From positions 124,001 through 188,000 of the forward strand of contig CANLSM010000007.1 of NCBI GenBank assembly GCA_947493745.1: DNA of 64,000 nt. Reading direction: 5' to 3'. Shown here piece by piece: positions 38,485-47,034 of this stretch. The number at the start of each line of letters is the position of its first letter. The stretch's first letter is position 1. A program made the position numbers and the translations under genes. The notes under the pieces were generated by a model, which was not told where the DNA came from, searched no databases, and saw only the letters and a list, made by a program, of their open reading frames with translations. This stretch comes from an uncultured Paracoccaceae bacterium (GTDB lineage Bacteria; Pseudomonadota; Alphaproteobacteria; Rhodobacterales; Rhodobacteraceae).

Positions 38485-39060
38485 TCAGCTGGCCGGGCTC
38501 ATCTCAAGGCTGATCGACACCGGGATAACCGCACCGATGGCTGGTGCGCCAAAGCCCATGCCGAACTCTGTGCGGTCAATCTCGCCTGTCAGATCAAAAC
38601 CTGCAACCGTCACATCGGGGTTGAACGGATTTGGGCCGATTTTGTTGAGCGTGGCCGCGAACGTCACTGGCTTGGTCACACCCAGAATGGTCAGATCACC
38701 GGTGACATCGGCAGTGTTGTCGCCAGTCTGCGTGACGGTGGTGGAGACGAACGTGATATCTGCATGCTCGCCGACATTCAGAAAGTCCTTTGTCTTCACA
38801 TGCTCGTCGCGTGCGGGCCAGAATGTGTTGACGCTGGCGGCATCAATGGTGAAGGACACGGATGTTGCCTCAATGTTTTCGGGATCGAAAGTGATCTCGG
38901 CGTCGAAGTCCGAGAACATGCCATTGGTGGTCGAGAAGCCAAGATGGCTGACCTCAAACCCGATATGGGTGTGAGACTTGTCGAGTGTCCATGTCGCCGC
39001 GACAGCGCCAAGTGGGCTGAGCGCTAGGATTGCGGAAAGTGCGATAGCTGGCAGGCGCAT
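38485..39060 (-). CDS. YceI family periplasmic protein (copy 1)
   Basis: A 191-residue exported protein; the signal peptide ends near LGAVAA|TW. YceI lipocalin-like signatures are WTLDKSHTHIGFEVSHLGFS, FDPENIEATSVSFTIDAASVNT, TKDFLNVGEHADITF and GEIDRTEFGMGF. Family members bind polyisoprenoids or quinone-like lipids. CCGGAGG precedes the ATG at 39060. It is followed by the cytochrome b561 gene and preceded by a second yceI. Confidence 0.93.
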   Translation of the reverse strand: MRLPAIALSAILALSPLGAVAATWTLDKSHTHIGFEVSHLGFSTTNGMFSDFDAEITFDPENIEATSVSFTIDAASVNTFWPARDEHVKTKDFLNVGEHADITFVSTTVTQTGDNTADVTGDLTILGVTKPVTFAATLNKIGPNPFNPDVTVAGFDLTGEIDRTEFGMGFGAPAIGAVIPVSISLEMSPAS

Positions 39061-39187
39061 TTGAAACCTCCGGTTTATGATGAGGCATTCATATGCAAAC
39101 TTGCAGCACCAGTGTAACCGGGCATGAAGGAACACATTGTCCCCAGTTTGGGAACAGTAACGAAGAAATCAATTTAATGTTGAAACC

Positions 39188-39763
39188 CTAATTGGGCGGG
39201 ATATTGCTCATCAGCAGGCGGATGCGCACCGGCAGAACGGCTGCGACATCCGGCAGCCCTGTGGTGTTTCCGAACTCTCTTCTGTCGAACTCACCGCTGA
39301 GATCAAAGCCTGCTTCAAAGCCTCCGGGCACTTCGCCGACGGGCTCATAGCGGAAGACATTGGCCTTGAATGCAATCGGGCGGGTGACGCCTAAGAAGGT
39401 GATCCTGCCAAAGATATCGGCGGTGCTTTTGCTGGTCTGCTGCAACCGGTCGAGCTGAAACGTGATGTTGGGATGGTTCCTCGCATCAAGATAATCGGAG
39501 GATTTTATGATCGGATTGAGGATGCTGAGCCCGGTCCTGATCGTTTGGGAGGAGACCTGGATGGTGGCCCTGGTTCCCTGCGGGCGTTTCTCGTCAAAGT
39601 CGATGGCACCGGCAAATTGTGGGAACCCAACGGTCAGAGTGCTTCTGTTCTGATACCGCACATCGACCTCGATGCTGGTCTCGGACGGTATCAGGAACCA
39701 CGGCGCGGCGTACGCGGCGGGTCCCGGAACAAGAAGGGCAAGGATCAGAACAAGATGTTTCAT
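39188..39763 (-). CDS. YceI family periplasmic protein (copy 2, divergent)
   Basis: A 191-residue exported protein; the signal peptide ends near AAYA|AP. It keeps the YceI fold landmarks in diverged form: FLIPSETSIEVDVRYQNRSTL, IKSSDYLDARNHPNITFQL, FLGVTRPIAFKANV and GEFDRREFGNTTG. It is clearly paralogous to, but much diverged from, copy 1, 127 bp downstream. Two YceI proteins with one cytochrome b561 suggest a small lipid- or quinone-handling unit. Confidence 0.88.
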   Translation of the reverse strand: MKHLVLILALLVPGPAAYAAPWFLIPSETSIEVDVRYQNRSTLTVGFPQFAGAIDFDEKRPQGTRATIQVSSQTIRTGLSILNPIIKSSDYLDARNHPNITFQLDRLQQTSKSTADIFGRITFLGVTRPIAFKANVFRYEPVGEVPGGFEAGFDLSGEFDRREFGNTTGLPDVAAVLPVRIRLLMSNIPPN

Positions 39764-39830
39764 GACCCCAACATAGGCCGATCCCGCAGGATCGGCCCGG
39801 AAATTCTCGCATTCGTGATGCGTTGTGGGA

Positions 39831-40886
39831 TCAGCGCAGGCGTTTTTGATTTTCGTGATCGAAGAAAAACACGGAGTCGTCGGGGAAGGCGATGCCAACC
39901 TTTGCACCTTCGGGCCAGGACCGTGCGGCCTTCGCCTCGACGATCAGACGCTGCCCGCCGCCGGTCTGCAGGTACATGTAGGACACGCCGCCCAGATGCT
40001 CTGCGAGGTCCAGATGGACGGTGTCGCCTTCGGTGATCTGGATGTGTTCCGGCCTAATGCCAACCGTGACTGTCGTGCCGCGCGGCGGCAGCGAGACGGT
40101 CGTGGGGATGCGCATTCCGCCGAGATCCTCGATCACCACGGCCCCCTCATCGGCTGTTCCGTCGATGAAGTTCATTGCCGGTGAGCCGATGAAGCCCGCC
40201 ACGAACTTGTTGTCCGGATCGTCATAGAGATGGAGCGGCGCGCCGACCTGCTCAATCAGACCATCGCGCAGTACGACGATCTTGTCGGCCAGCGTCATCG
40301 CCTCGACCTGATCATGGGTCACATAGATCATGGTCGTGCTGAGCTCATTATGCAGGCGCGCGATTTCGACCCGCATCTCGACCCGAAGCTCCGCATCGAG
40401 GTTGGACAGCGGCTCATCGAAAAGGAACACATCCGGGCCGCGCACAATCGAACGGCCGATGGCGACCCGCTGACGCTGGCCACCTGAAAGTGCGGCGGGC
40501 TTGCGCTTGAGATATTCCCCAAGCTTCAGAATGTCAGATGCCTTGGAAACCTTCGCGTCGATCTCAGCTTTCGGGACACCGTTCATCTTCAGACCGAAGC
40601 CCATGTTCTGCTCGACAGTCATGTGCGGGTAGAGCGCATAGGTCTGGAAAACCATTGCCACGCCGCGCTCGGACGGGTCCGTGTGGGTGACGTCCCGGTT
40701 CTGGATCGAGATCTTTCCGTCAGTGGTTTCCTCCAGCCCCGCGATCATCCGCAGAAGGGTGGATTTACCGCAGCCCGACGGTCCGACAAAGACGCAGAAC
40801 TCACCTTCCTGGATCTCCAGATCCACGCCGTGAATGACCTGCGTCTGGCCGTATCTCTTTATCACCTTCTCAAGCGTAACGCCCAT
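39831..40886 (-). CDS. ABC transporter ATP-binding protein (UgpC/MsmK type), galactoside uptake
   Basis: A 351-residue ATPase. Walker A is GPSGCGKSTLL, the signature LSGGQRQRVAIGR, Walker B VFLFDEPLSNLD, and the switch His lies in IYVTHDQVEAMTL. The C-terminal MalK-like beta domain (about 240-351; TTVTVGIRPEHIQI) is present. It starts 1 nt after the IclR gene's stop with AAGGAG inside that gene, so the two form one leftward unit. The matching binding protein and permeases are divergently encoded from 41851. Confidence 0.93.
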   Translation of the reverse strand: MGVTLEKVIKRYGQTQVIHGVDLEIQEGEFCVFVGPSGCGKSTLLRMIAGLEETTDGKISIQNRDVTHTDPSERGVAMVFQTYALYPHMTVEQNMGFGLKMNGVPKAEIDAKVSKASDILKLGEYLKRKPAALSGGQRQRVAIGRSIVRGPDVFLFDEPLSNLDAELRVEMRVEIARLHNELSTTMIYVTHDQVEAMTLADKIVVLRDGLIEQVGAPLHLYDDPDNKFVAGFIGSPAMNFIDGTADEGAVVIEDLGGMRIPTTVSLPPRGTTVTVGIRPEHIQITEGDTVHLDLAEHLGGVSYMYLQTGGGQRLIVEAKAARSWPEGAKVGIAFPDDSVFFFDHENQKRLR

Positions 40887-40887
40887 T

Positions 40888-41706
40888 TCACTGGCTCCTT
40901 GTTGACGGATAGTTTTGATTGTTCTGCATCGGGAAGGCCCATGGCTGAGCTTCCGTCGCGATCTTGGCTGCGGTCTGTTTCAGATCTGTTTCAAAAGCCG
41001 ACAGATCGTCCAGCGAATGCCGCAGCAAGGACGTGGTCACCGAGATTGCACCGAGCGGTCGGTCATCCAGTGACAGAATCGGGGCAGCGATGCATATGAT
41101 CTTCTCTTCGTGTTCCTCACGGTCATAAGAGATGCCTGTCTCCCGGATGTTGCAGAGCTCTGCACGCAAGGCTTCGGGCGTTGTAAGTGTGGCTTCGGTG
41201 TGCCTGTAATAGGCCTGCTTGGCCAGCGCTTCGGTCAGCTCCGGCTCGGGCAGGAAGGCGAGCATCGCCTTGCCTACGCCTGTGCAATAGCCCGGACCGA
41301 CCTTGCCCGCGTCCGAAAACATACTGATCGGCGCGCGCGCATTACGCTTGTCGACATAGAGAACCTGCCCGTTATCCAGTTGTGCCAGATGGACGGTTTC
41401 CCCCAGTTTTTCGGAAAGGTCGTCCACGAAGGGCTGTGCAATCGGGGCCAGCGAGGCCTGTTTCCACGCTCCGTGGGCCAGCCGAATCAGCCTGACGCCC
41501 AGCGAGTATGTGTTACGATCCTTGTCATGGGCGAGCATGCCCTGACTGGAGAGCGTCTGGATGAGTCGGTAAAGTGTGGCTTTGGGCCATCTGCTGTTGG
41601 TCAGAAGCTCGGAAAAGCGTACCGGGCGGCCGAATTCCGCCACCGATTCGAGCACGTCCAGTGCCTTGCCGACTGTCCCGTCGGTATGTCCTTCTGATCC
41701 GGACAT
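40888..41706 (-). CDS. IclR family transcriptional regulator of the galactoside locus
   Basis: A 272-residue IclR protein. The N-terminal winged helix includes VGKALDVLESVAEFGRPVRFSELLTNSRWPKATLYRLIQTLSSQGML; the C-terminal ligand domain includes GKVGPGYCTGVGKAMLAFLP and ISYDREEHEEKIICIAAPI. I take the ATG at 41706 (GGGAG just upstream); an in-frame TTG at 41760 would overlap the divergent promoter and lacks a ribosome binding site. It is probably a repressor released by a galactose or KDGal-type sugar (inference). Confidence 0.9.
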   Translation of the reverse strand: MSGSEGHTDGTVGKALDVLESVAEFGRPVRFSELLTNSRWPKATLYRLIQTLSSQGMLAHDKDRNTYSLGVRLIRLAHGAWKQASLAPIAQPFVDDLSEKLGETVHLAQLDNGQVLYVDKRNARAPISMFSDAGKVGPGYCTGVGKAMLAFLPEPELTEALAKQAYYRHTEATLTTPEALRAELCNIRETGISYDREEHEEKIICIAAPILSLDDRPLGAISVTTSLLRHSLDDLSAFETDLKQTAAKIATEAQPWAFPMQNNQNYPSTRSQ

Positions 41707-41753
41707 CGCTCCCTTTTCCGGCGAGATTTCGCGCCCGCCATTCTTTGATTTTG

Positions 41754-41782
41754 TTGACAACCATAATTTATGATCGCATTAT
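41754..41782 (+). promoter_or_regulatory. Predicted promoter of the galactoside transport/catabolic operon
   Basis: TTGACA at 41754-41759, a 17-bp spacer, and CATTAT at 41777-41782 (4 of 6 matches to TATAAT). The start site would fall near 41790, just ahead of the palindrome at 41802. This is the best-formed sigma-70-like promoter noticed in the window. Confidence 0.6.
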
Positions 41783-41801
41783 TTTCAATAATCAAAACTA
41801 A

Positions 41802-41818
41802 GTTTCAATATATGAAAC
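41802..41818. promoter_or_regulatory. Palindromic operator candidate for the IclR regulator
   Basis: GTTTCA-ATATA-TGAAAC, a perfect 6-5-6 inverted repeat, located just downstream of the predicted transcription start and 33 bp before the binding-protein ATG. GTTTCA/TGAAAC arms resemble operators of IclR-type sugar-acid repressors such as KdgR. Position suits repression by blocking elongation or initiation. Confidence 0.6.
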
Positions 41819-41850
41819 AAAACTGCGTGAAGCAAATCGGGAGGATACCT

Positions 41851-43086
41851 ATGTTTCAGCGTACAAGAGCAGCGCTTGCTGCCCTGGCGGCTACGTCCTT
41901 GTTGGCCACTACAGCCCTTGCGGGCGACCTGGTGATCAACTTCGACGATCCGAACCCTGGCCCGAAGCAGGGCTTCGAGGATGCGGTGGCCAAGTTCAAG
42001 GAAGAAAACCCTGACATCAATGTCATCGTGAACATCAACGATCGCGAGGCTCACAAGACCGCGATCCGCAACTTCCTTTCGGCAGATGCGCCCGATATCA
42101 CATCCTGGTACCCGGGCAACCGCATGGCGCCGTTCGTGGATGCAGGTCTCTTTGAGGATGTGTCGGATCTCTGGGAAGAGGAAGGTTTCGGCGAGACGCT
42201 GGCGGCCATCAAGCCCACAATGACCCGCGACGGCAAGCAGTGGGGCGTGCCCTATACCTACTACCAGTGGGGCATCTACTACCGTAAGGACATCTTCGAC
42301 GATCTTGGTATTGAAGAGCCCAAGACCTGGGACGAGCTTCTGGCGGCTTCTGCCACGCTGAAAGAGAACGACATCACGCCGTTCACCATCGGCACCAAGT
42401 TCCTTTGGACTGCAGCGGGCGTCTTTGACTACCTCAACCTGCGCACCAACGGATATGACGTGCACAACGCACTGACCGCCGGTGAGATCAAGTATACCGA
42501 TCCGCGCATTCGTGCGACCTTCGAGAAGTGGCAGCAGCTCATCGAGCCCGGCTATTTCATCGAGAACCACGCCACGATGTCCTGGCAGGATGCGATCGCG
42601 CCCTTCGCCAATGGTGAAGCAGCGATGTACGTGATGGGCAACTTCTCTGTCGATGCCTACAAGAATGCGGGCCTGACCGAGGACCAGATCGACTTCTTCC
42701 AGTTCCCCGAGATCACCCCCGGTGTTCCGCGGGCGGAAGAGGCCCCGGCAGATGCGTTCTTCATTCCTTCGGGCGCCAAGAATAAGGAAGATGCACGCAA
42801 GTTCCTGGCCTTCATCGCACGTCCTGACGTGCAGAGCGAATGGAACAAGACCATTGGTCAGTTGCCGATCAACTCGGAAGCTTCCGTCAGCGATGACAAG
42901 TTCATCCAGGAAGGTTTTGCGACCGTGTCCACGGCCTCAGGTCTGGCGCAGTTCTACGACCGGGATGCGCCTGCTGAAATGGCCAAGGCCGGGATGGAGG
43001 GTTTCCAGGAATTCATGATCAAGCCTGAGCGGCTCGACAGGATCCTGGAGCGTTTGGACAAGATCCAGGAGCGGGTCTACAAATAA
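41851..43086 (+). CDS. Extracellular sugar-binding protein (family 1), galactoside ABC transporter
   Basis: A 411-residue periplasmic binding protein. The signal peptide ends near TTALA|GD. AVAKFKEENPDINVIVNI, DITSWYPGNRMAPFVDAGLF, GVPYTYYQWGIYYRKDIFDDLGIEEPKTWDELL and FANGEAAMYVMGNFSVDAYK follow the family 1 solute-binding pattern. I chose the ATG at 41851 with GGGAGGA upstream. By context it binds alpha- or beta-galactosides such as melibiose, raffinose or lactose (inference). Confidence 0.93.
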   Translation: MFQRTRAALAALAATSLLATTALAGDLVINFDDPNPGPKQGFEDAVAKFKEENPDINVIVNINDREAHKTAIRNFLSADAPDITSWYPGNRMAPFVDAGLFEDVSDLWEEEGFGETLAAIKPTMTRDGKQWGVPYTYYQWGIYYRKDIFDDLGIEEPKTWDELLAASATLKENDITPFTIGTKFLWTAAGVFDYLNLRTNGYDVHNALTAGEIKYTDPRIRATFEKWQQLIEPGYFIENHATMSWQDAIAPFANGEAAMYVMGNFSVDAYKNAGLTEDQIDFFQFPEITPGVPRAEEAPADAFFIPSGAKNKEDARKFLAFIARPDVQSEWNKTIGQLPINSEASVSDDKFIQEGFATVSTASGLAQFYDRDAPAEMAKAGMEGFQEFMIKPERLDRILERLDKIQERVYK

Positions 43087-43105
43087 AACCGCCCAAATGA
43101 ACCTA

Positions 43106-43135
43106 CCGGAGCGGGCCTTCTGGGGCTCGCTCCGG
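43106..43135 (+). other. Hairpin between binding-protein and permease genes
   Basis: 12-bp stem CCGGAGCGGGCC / GGCTCGCTCCGG (43106-43117 and 43124-43135, one G-U pair) with a 6-nt loop and no T-run. Such stem-loops after binding-protein genes protect the upstream mRNA and lower downstream expression, giving an excess of binding protein. Confidence 0.65.
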
Positions 43136-43167
43136 CCTCCGGTTTAACAAAACGTGGGAGAGCAGCC

Positions 43168-44094
43168 ATGGCTGTCGCAGATGCATCCTTGTCCACCAGA
43201 CCCGAGAAGTCCTGGTATCAGAAAAACAAGCTGGCCGTGACTCCGTGGATTTTTCTGGCCCCTGCAATCCTTTTCTTCGTTGTCTATGTCATCGCGCCGA
43301 TTTTCCAGTCGATCTGGATCTCTTTCTTCGAATGGGACGGGCTGGGTGACGCCGAATGGGTCGGCATGCGCAACTATGTCGAGCTGATGGATGACGACCG
43401 GTTCTATACCTCGCTGAAAAACAACGTCCTGTGGTTGGTTCTCTTCATGCTGGCAGTGCCTGCGGGCCTCGCTGTCGCGCTATTCCTGAACCAGACTGTT
43501 ATGGGGATGCGGGTCTACAAGTCGCTCTTCTTCTTCCCCTTCGTGATCTCCCAAGTCGTGGTGGGTCTGATCTTCACATGGTTCTACAATCCGAATTTCG
43601 GCATTGTCGGTGAGATCTGGAGTTTCTTCGGAGCAAGCCCGCCCGCGATCCTCGCAGATGAGGATCTGGTGACCTACGGGATCATTTTTGCGGGCCTCTG
43701 GCCGCAGATCGCCTATTGCATGATCCTTTATCTTACGGGTCTCAACAACGTCGCTGCCGATCAGATCGAGGCCGGACGGCTCGATGGGGCCAAGGGCTGG
43801 TCGATGCTGTGGTACGTGGTGCTTCCGCAACTCAAACCCGCGACCTTCATCGCGATTGTCGTGACGGTGATCGGGGCGCTGCGGTCCTTTGACATGATTG
43901 CGATCATGACGCAGGGCGGACCCTACGGGTCGTCCAACGTGCTGGCCTACTACATGTACGAGACCGCACTTTCGGAATACGGCTACCGGATGGGATATGG
44001 CTCCGCGATTGCGACGGTGCTGTTCCTGATCATGCTGGTCTATATCAGCTTCTTCCTGTGGCGGATGTATCAAGACGAACGGGGAGGGCGCTGA
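43168..44094 (+). CDS. Sugar ABC transporter permease (MalF/UgpA type)
   Basis: A 308-residue inner-membrane protein with six hydrophobic helices. The EAA loop that docks the ATPase reads EAGRLDGAKGWSMLWYVVLPQLKP. TPWIFLAPAILFFVVYVIAPI is the usual first helix. The start has GGGAGAG upstream, and its partner permease starts 1 nt after its stop. Confidence 0.94.
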   Translation: MAVADASLSTRPEKSWYQKNKLAVTPWIFLAPAILFFVVYVIAPIFQSIWISFFEWDGLGDAEWVGMRNYVELMDDDRFYTSLKNNVLWLVLFMLAVPAGLAVALFLNQTVMGMRVYKSLFFFPFVISQVVVGLIFTWFYNPNFGIVGEIWSFFGASPPAILADEDLVTYGIIFAGLWPQIAYCMILYLTGLNNVAADQIEAGRLDGAKGWSMLWYVVLPQLKPATFIAIVVTVIGALRSFDMIAIMTQGGPYGSSNVLAYYMYETALSEYGYRMGYGSAIATVLFLIMLVYISFFLWRMYQDERGGR

Positions 44095-44095
44095 A

Positions 44096-44944
44096 ATGTT
44101 TCCCAGACCAATTGAGAAATCGACCCAGGCAGTTCAGATCAGCTACAAGATCTTTCTGCCGATCGCACTCTTCATCTGGTTGCTGCCGTTGCTGGCCATC
44201 GTGATGACATCGATCCGGCCGGCGGCTGACATCAACTCGGGCAACGTCTTCGGGTGGCCGTCCGATTTTCAGGTGATCGCGAACTACACGGCCGTCTTCA
44301 CCCAGTCAGCGGCACTGACCTACCTGAAGAACTCGTTCTTCATCACAGTGCCCACGATGATCGTCTCGGTCAGTCTCGCCTGTCTGGCGGGCTATGCGCT
44401 GGCGATCTACAAGTTCAAGGCGGCCCTGCCACTCTTCTTCATCTTCGTGGCGGGCAACTTCGTACCTTACCAGATCCTTATGGTTCCGGTTCGGGACCTG
44501 TCCGTGCGGACCGGGCTTTACGATACGGTGACGGGGCTTGTGCTCTTCCACTCTGCGTTCCAGACCGGGTTCTGCACACTCTTCATGCGCAACTTCATCA
44601 AGGCGCTGCCCTTCGATCTGATCGAGAGCGCGCGGATCGAGGGCGTGGGAGAGTTCAAGATCTTCTGGTATCTCGTGTTGCCGCTGGTCCGGCCCGCCAT
44701 TGCCGCCCTTGCAGTGCTGATCTTCACCTTCGTCTGGAACGACTTCTTCTGGGCAACGGTGCTGACACAAGGTGAGGCTTCCAAGCCGATCACGGCAGGT
44801 GTGCGGGCGCTCAACGGGCAGTTCGTGAACAACTGGCATCTGGTCTCGGCGGCCTCGCTGCTGGCAGCCATCCCGCCGGTCGCCATGTTCTTCCTGATGC
44901 AGAAACACTTCATCGCAGGACTGACGCTCGGAGCCGTTAAATGA
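44096..44944 (+). CDS. Sugar ABC transporter permease (MalG/UgpE type)
   Basis: A 282-residue inner-membrane protein with six helices. The EAA loop is ESARIEGVGEFKIFWYLVLPLVRP. IWLLPLLAIVMTSIRPAADI near the N-terminus and a C-terminal FLMQKHFIAGLTLGAVK are standard for this subunit. Its stop overlaps the alpha-galactosidase start by 4 bp (ATGA), linking transport and hydrolysis. Confidence 0.94.
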   Translation: MFPRPIEKSTQAVQISYKIFLPIALFIWLLPLLAIVMTSIRPAADINSGNVFGWPSDFQVIANYTAVFTQSAALTYLKNSFFITVPTMIVSVSLACLAGYALAIYKFKAALPLFFIFVAGNFVPYQILMVPVRDLSVRTGLYDTVTGLVLFHSAFQTGFCTLFMRNFIKALPFDLIESARIEGVGEFKIFWYLVLPLVRPAIAALAVLIFTFVWNDFFWATVLTQGEASKPITAGVRALNGQFVNNWHLVSAASLLAAIPPVAMFFLMQKHFIAGLTLGAVK

Positions 44945-47034
44945 ATCGATGCTGGCGTTTAGATACGCCAGCACAAACACTGGTTCTCGCAAGTTGGAAC
45001 GACCGCCTGCCGGAGATCGTCTACTGGTCGGCTCCTCTGCCCGAGGATGAAGACCTGCAGGCTCTTGCGGAAAGCACGCGGATGGCGCCCACGGGCGGAA
45101 TGCTGGATATCGTTGCTGACCTGAGCGTTGCGCCGGAACAGGCGGGTGGTTTTCTCGGCCATCCCGCGATTGGCCGCAACGGATTGCCGATGCAATCCTA
45201 CTTCCTGCTGGAAACGGCGCCCTTCGTGGAAAACGGTTTGCACCTGATCTACCACGATGCGCCGTCCCAGACGCAATATCACCTGCATGCCCGGCCTGAC
45301 CCCAAAACGGATGTGATCGAGCTTTGGTCCAGCCTCCACAATCTTGGCGAAAGCCCCTGCGAGGTTGATTTCATGGCGGCACCGGTGCTGCCGGCGCCGC
45401 AAAACAGCTCCGAGATCCTTGAGTTCTCGGGCCGCTGGTGTGGCGAGTTTCAGACCAGCCGTGTTCCATGGGCCGTTGGTGCCCGGATGCGTGAAAGCTG
45501 GGAAGGGCGCACCAGCCACACCGATTTTCCAGGCATCATGATCCCGACCACCGCCAGCAGCGAGACCAGCGGAGAGGCCTTCGGTCTTCATCTCGGCTGG
45601 TCGGGCGGGCATCGGATGATCGCAGAAGAGCTTTCCGACGGACGTCGTCAGATCCAGTTCGCGGCTCTTCAGGATGCGGCCATTCCGGTCACGAAGGACC
45701 GGCCCTATCACACGCCGAAACTCTATGTCAGCCGCAGCGAGAGGGGCATGAACGGCGTCTCCCAGGCGTTTCATTCCCATGTGCGGCAGAACATCCTGCG
45801 CTATGCCGATGCGGATCGTCCCCGCCCCGTGCACTACAATTGCTGGGAGGCGGTCTATTTCGACCACAAGCCGGACGTGCTCATGGATCTTGCCGACCGC
45901 GCGGCGGATCTGGGCGTCGAGCGGTTCGTGCTGGATGATGGATGGTTTGGACAGCGCGACGACGACACGACCTCGCTGGGGGACTGGTCTGTGGACCGTC
46001 GCAAATGGCCCGACGGGCTGGGTGCGCTGGTCGAGAAGGTCAAGGCCCGCGGCATGACCTTCGGCCTCTGGGTCGAACCCGAGATGGTCAACGAGGAGAG
46101 CGATCTCTACCGCGCCCACCCCGACTGGATGCTGGGCACCGGCCGTTACAAGGGGCGCAACCAGCAGGTCCTGAGCCTGCGACGCCCGGACGTTCAAGAC
46201 TTTCTCTTCATCCAGATCGATCAGCTTCTGACCGAGTACGACATCGACTATCTGAAATGGGACCACAACCGGGCGTTGCCGTCGGTCCGGCCCGACCAGA
46301 CACTCTATCTCTACCGGTTGCTGGATCGCATCCGCTCAGCCCATCCCAATGTCGAGATCGAGACCTGTGCCTCGGGCGGCGGTCGCGTGGATTTCGGCAT
46401 TCTGGAACATACCCAGCGGTTCTGGGCGTCCGACAGCAACGATGCGTATGAGCGCTGGAAAATCCAGCGTGGCGCATCCTATTTCTTTCCGCCCGAGATC
46501 ACCGGCAGCCATATCGGCCCCCGGCTGTGCCATACGTCTGGCCGTCAGTTCTCCATGGATTTCAAGGCGACAGTTGCAGGCTCGCGGGCGATGGGACTTG
46601 AGATGGACCTGCGTGAGCTGACCGAGACGGAAGCGGCGCAAGTCAAGCAGGCCATCGCAACCTTCAAGGCGCGCCGGGGCCTGTTGCATAACGGTGATCT
46701 GCACCGGCTCGACAGCGCGGATCACAATGTACTGGCAGAGATGCACACAAACCCCGACCGCTCGGAATTCGTGCTTTTTGCCGGACAGATGCAGCCCTCA
46801 GCCCAGCAGTTCGCCCGGCCTCTGCGCCTCTCGGGGCTCGACCCGGAAACGAAGTACAACATACGGCTGGAAAACGTCGATGCGGTGGTTGAGGTGATGA
46901 ACCGTGGGCCGAAGAACCCGCTGATTGCGGGCGAGACCGTCACGCTCAGCGGCACCGCGTTGATGCATCGCGGCGTGCAATTGCCCAATTCCTTCCCAAA
47001 CACCATCTGGACCGTAACCGGAGAGCGCCAATGA
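44941..47034 (+). CDS. Alpha-galactosidase (glycoside hydrolase family 36)
   Basis: A 697-residue cytoplasmic enzyme; there is no signal peptide. The GH36 core includes FVLDDGWFGQRDDDTTSLGDW, FGLWVEPEMVNEESDLYRAHPDW, the nucleophile Asp in DIDYLKWDHNR and the acid/base Asp in FWASDSNDAYER; ETCASGGGRVDFGIL is the family signature. It hydrolyses terminal alpha-galactose from melibiose/raffinose-type sugars after uptake. Both ends overlap neighbouring genes by 4 bp. Confidence 0.95.
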   Translation: MNRCWRLDTPAQTLVLASWNDRLPEIVYWSAPLPEDEDLQALAESTRMAPTGGMLDIVADLSVAPEQAGGFLGHPAIGRNGLPMQSYFLLETAPFVENGLHLIYHDAPSQTQYHLHARPDPKTDVIELWSSLHNLGESPCEVDFMAAPVLPAPQNSSEILEFSGRWCGEFQTSRVPWAVGARMRESWEGRTSHTDFPGIMIPTTASSETSGEAFGLHLGWSGGHRMIAEELSDGRRQIQFAALQDAAIPVTKDRPYHTPKLYVSRSERGMNGVSQAFHSHVRQNILRYADADRPRPVHYNCWEAVYFDHKPDVLMDLADRAADLGVERFVLDDGWFGQRDDDTTSLGDWSVDRRKWPDGLGALVEKVKARGMTFGLWVEPEMVNEESDLYRAHPDWMLGTGRYKGRNQQVLSLRRPDVQDFLFIQIDQLLTEYDIDYLKWDHNRALPSVRPDQTLYLYRLLDRIRSAHPNVEIETCASGGGRVDFGILEHTQRFWASDSNDAYERWKIQRGASYFFPPEITGSHIGPRLCHTSGRQFSMDFKATVAGSRAMGLEMDLRELTETEAAQVKQAIATFKARRGLLHNGDLHRLDSADHNVLAEMHTNPDRSEFVLFAGQMQPSAQQFARPLRLSGLDPETKYNIRLENVDAVVEVMNRGPKNPLIAGETVTLSGTALMHRGVQLPNSFPNTIWTVTGERQ

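Noticed and set aside
41707-41760. N-terminal extension of the IclR protein from a TTG at 41760
   Set aside because: It lacks a ribosome binding site and overlaps the predicted divergent promoter; the ATG at 41706 has GGGAG upstream.
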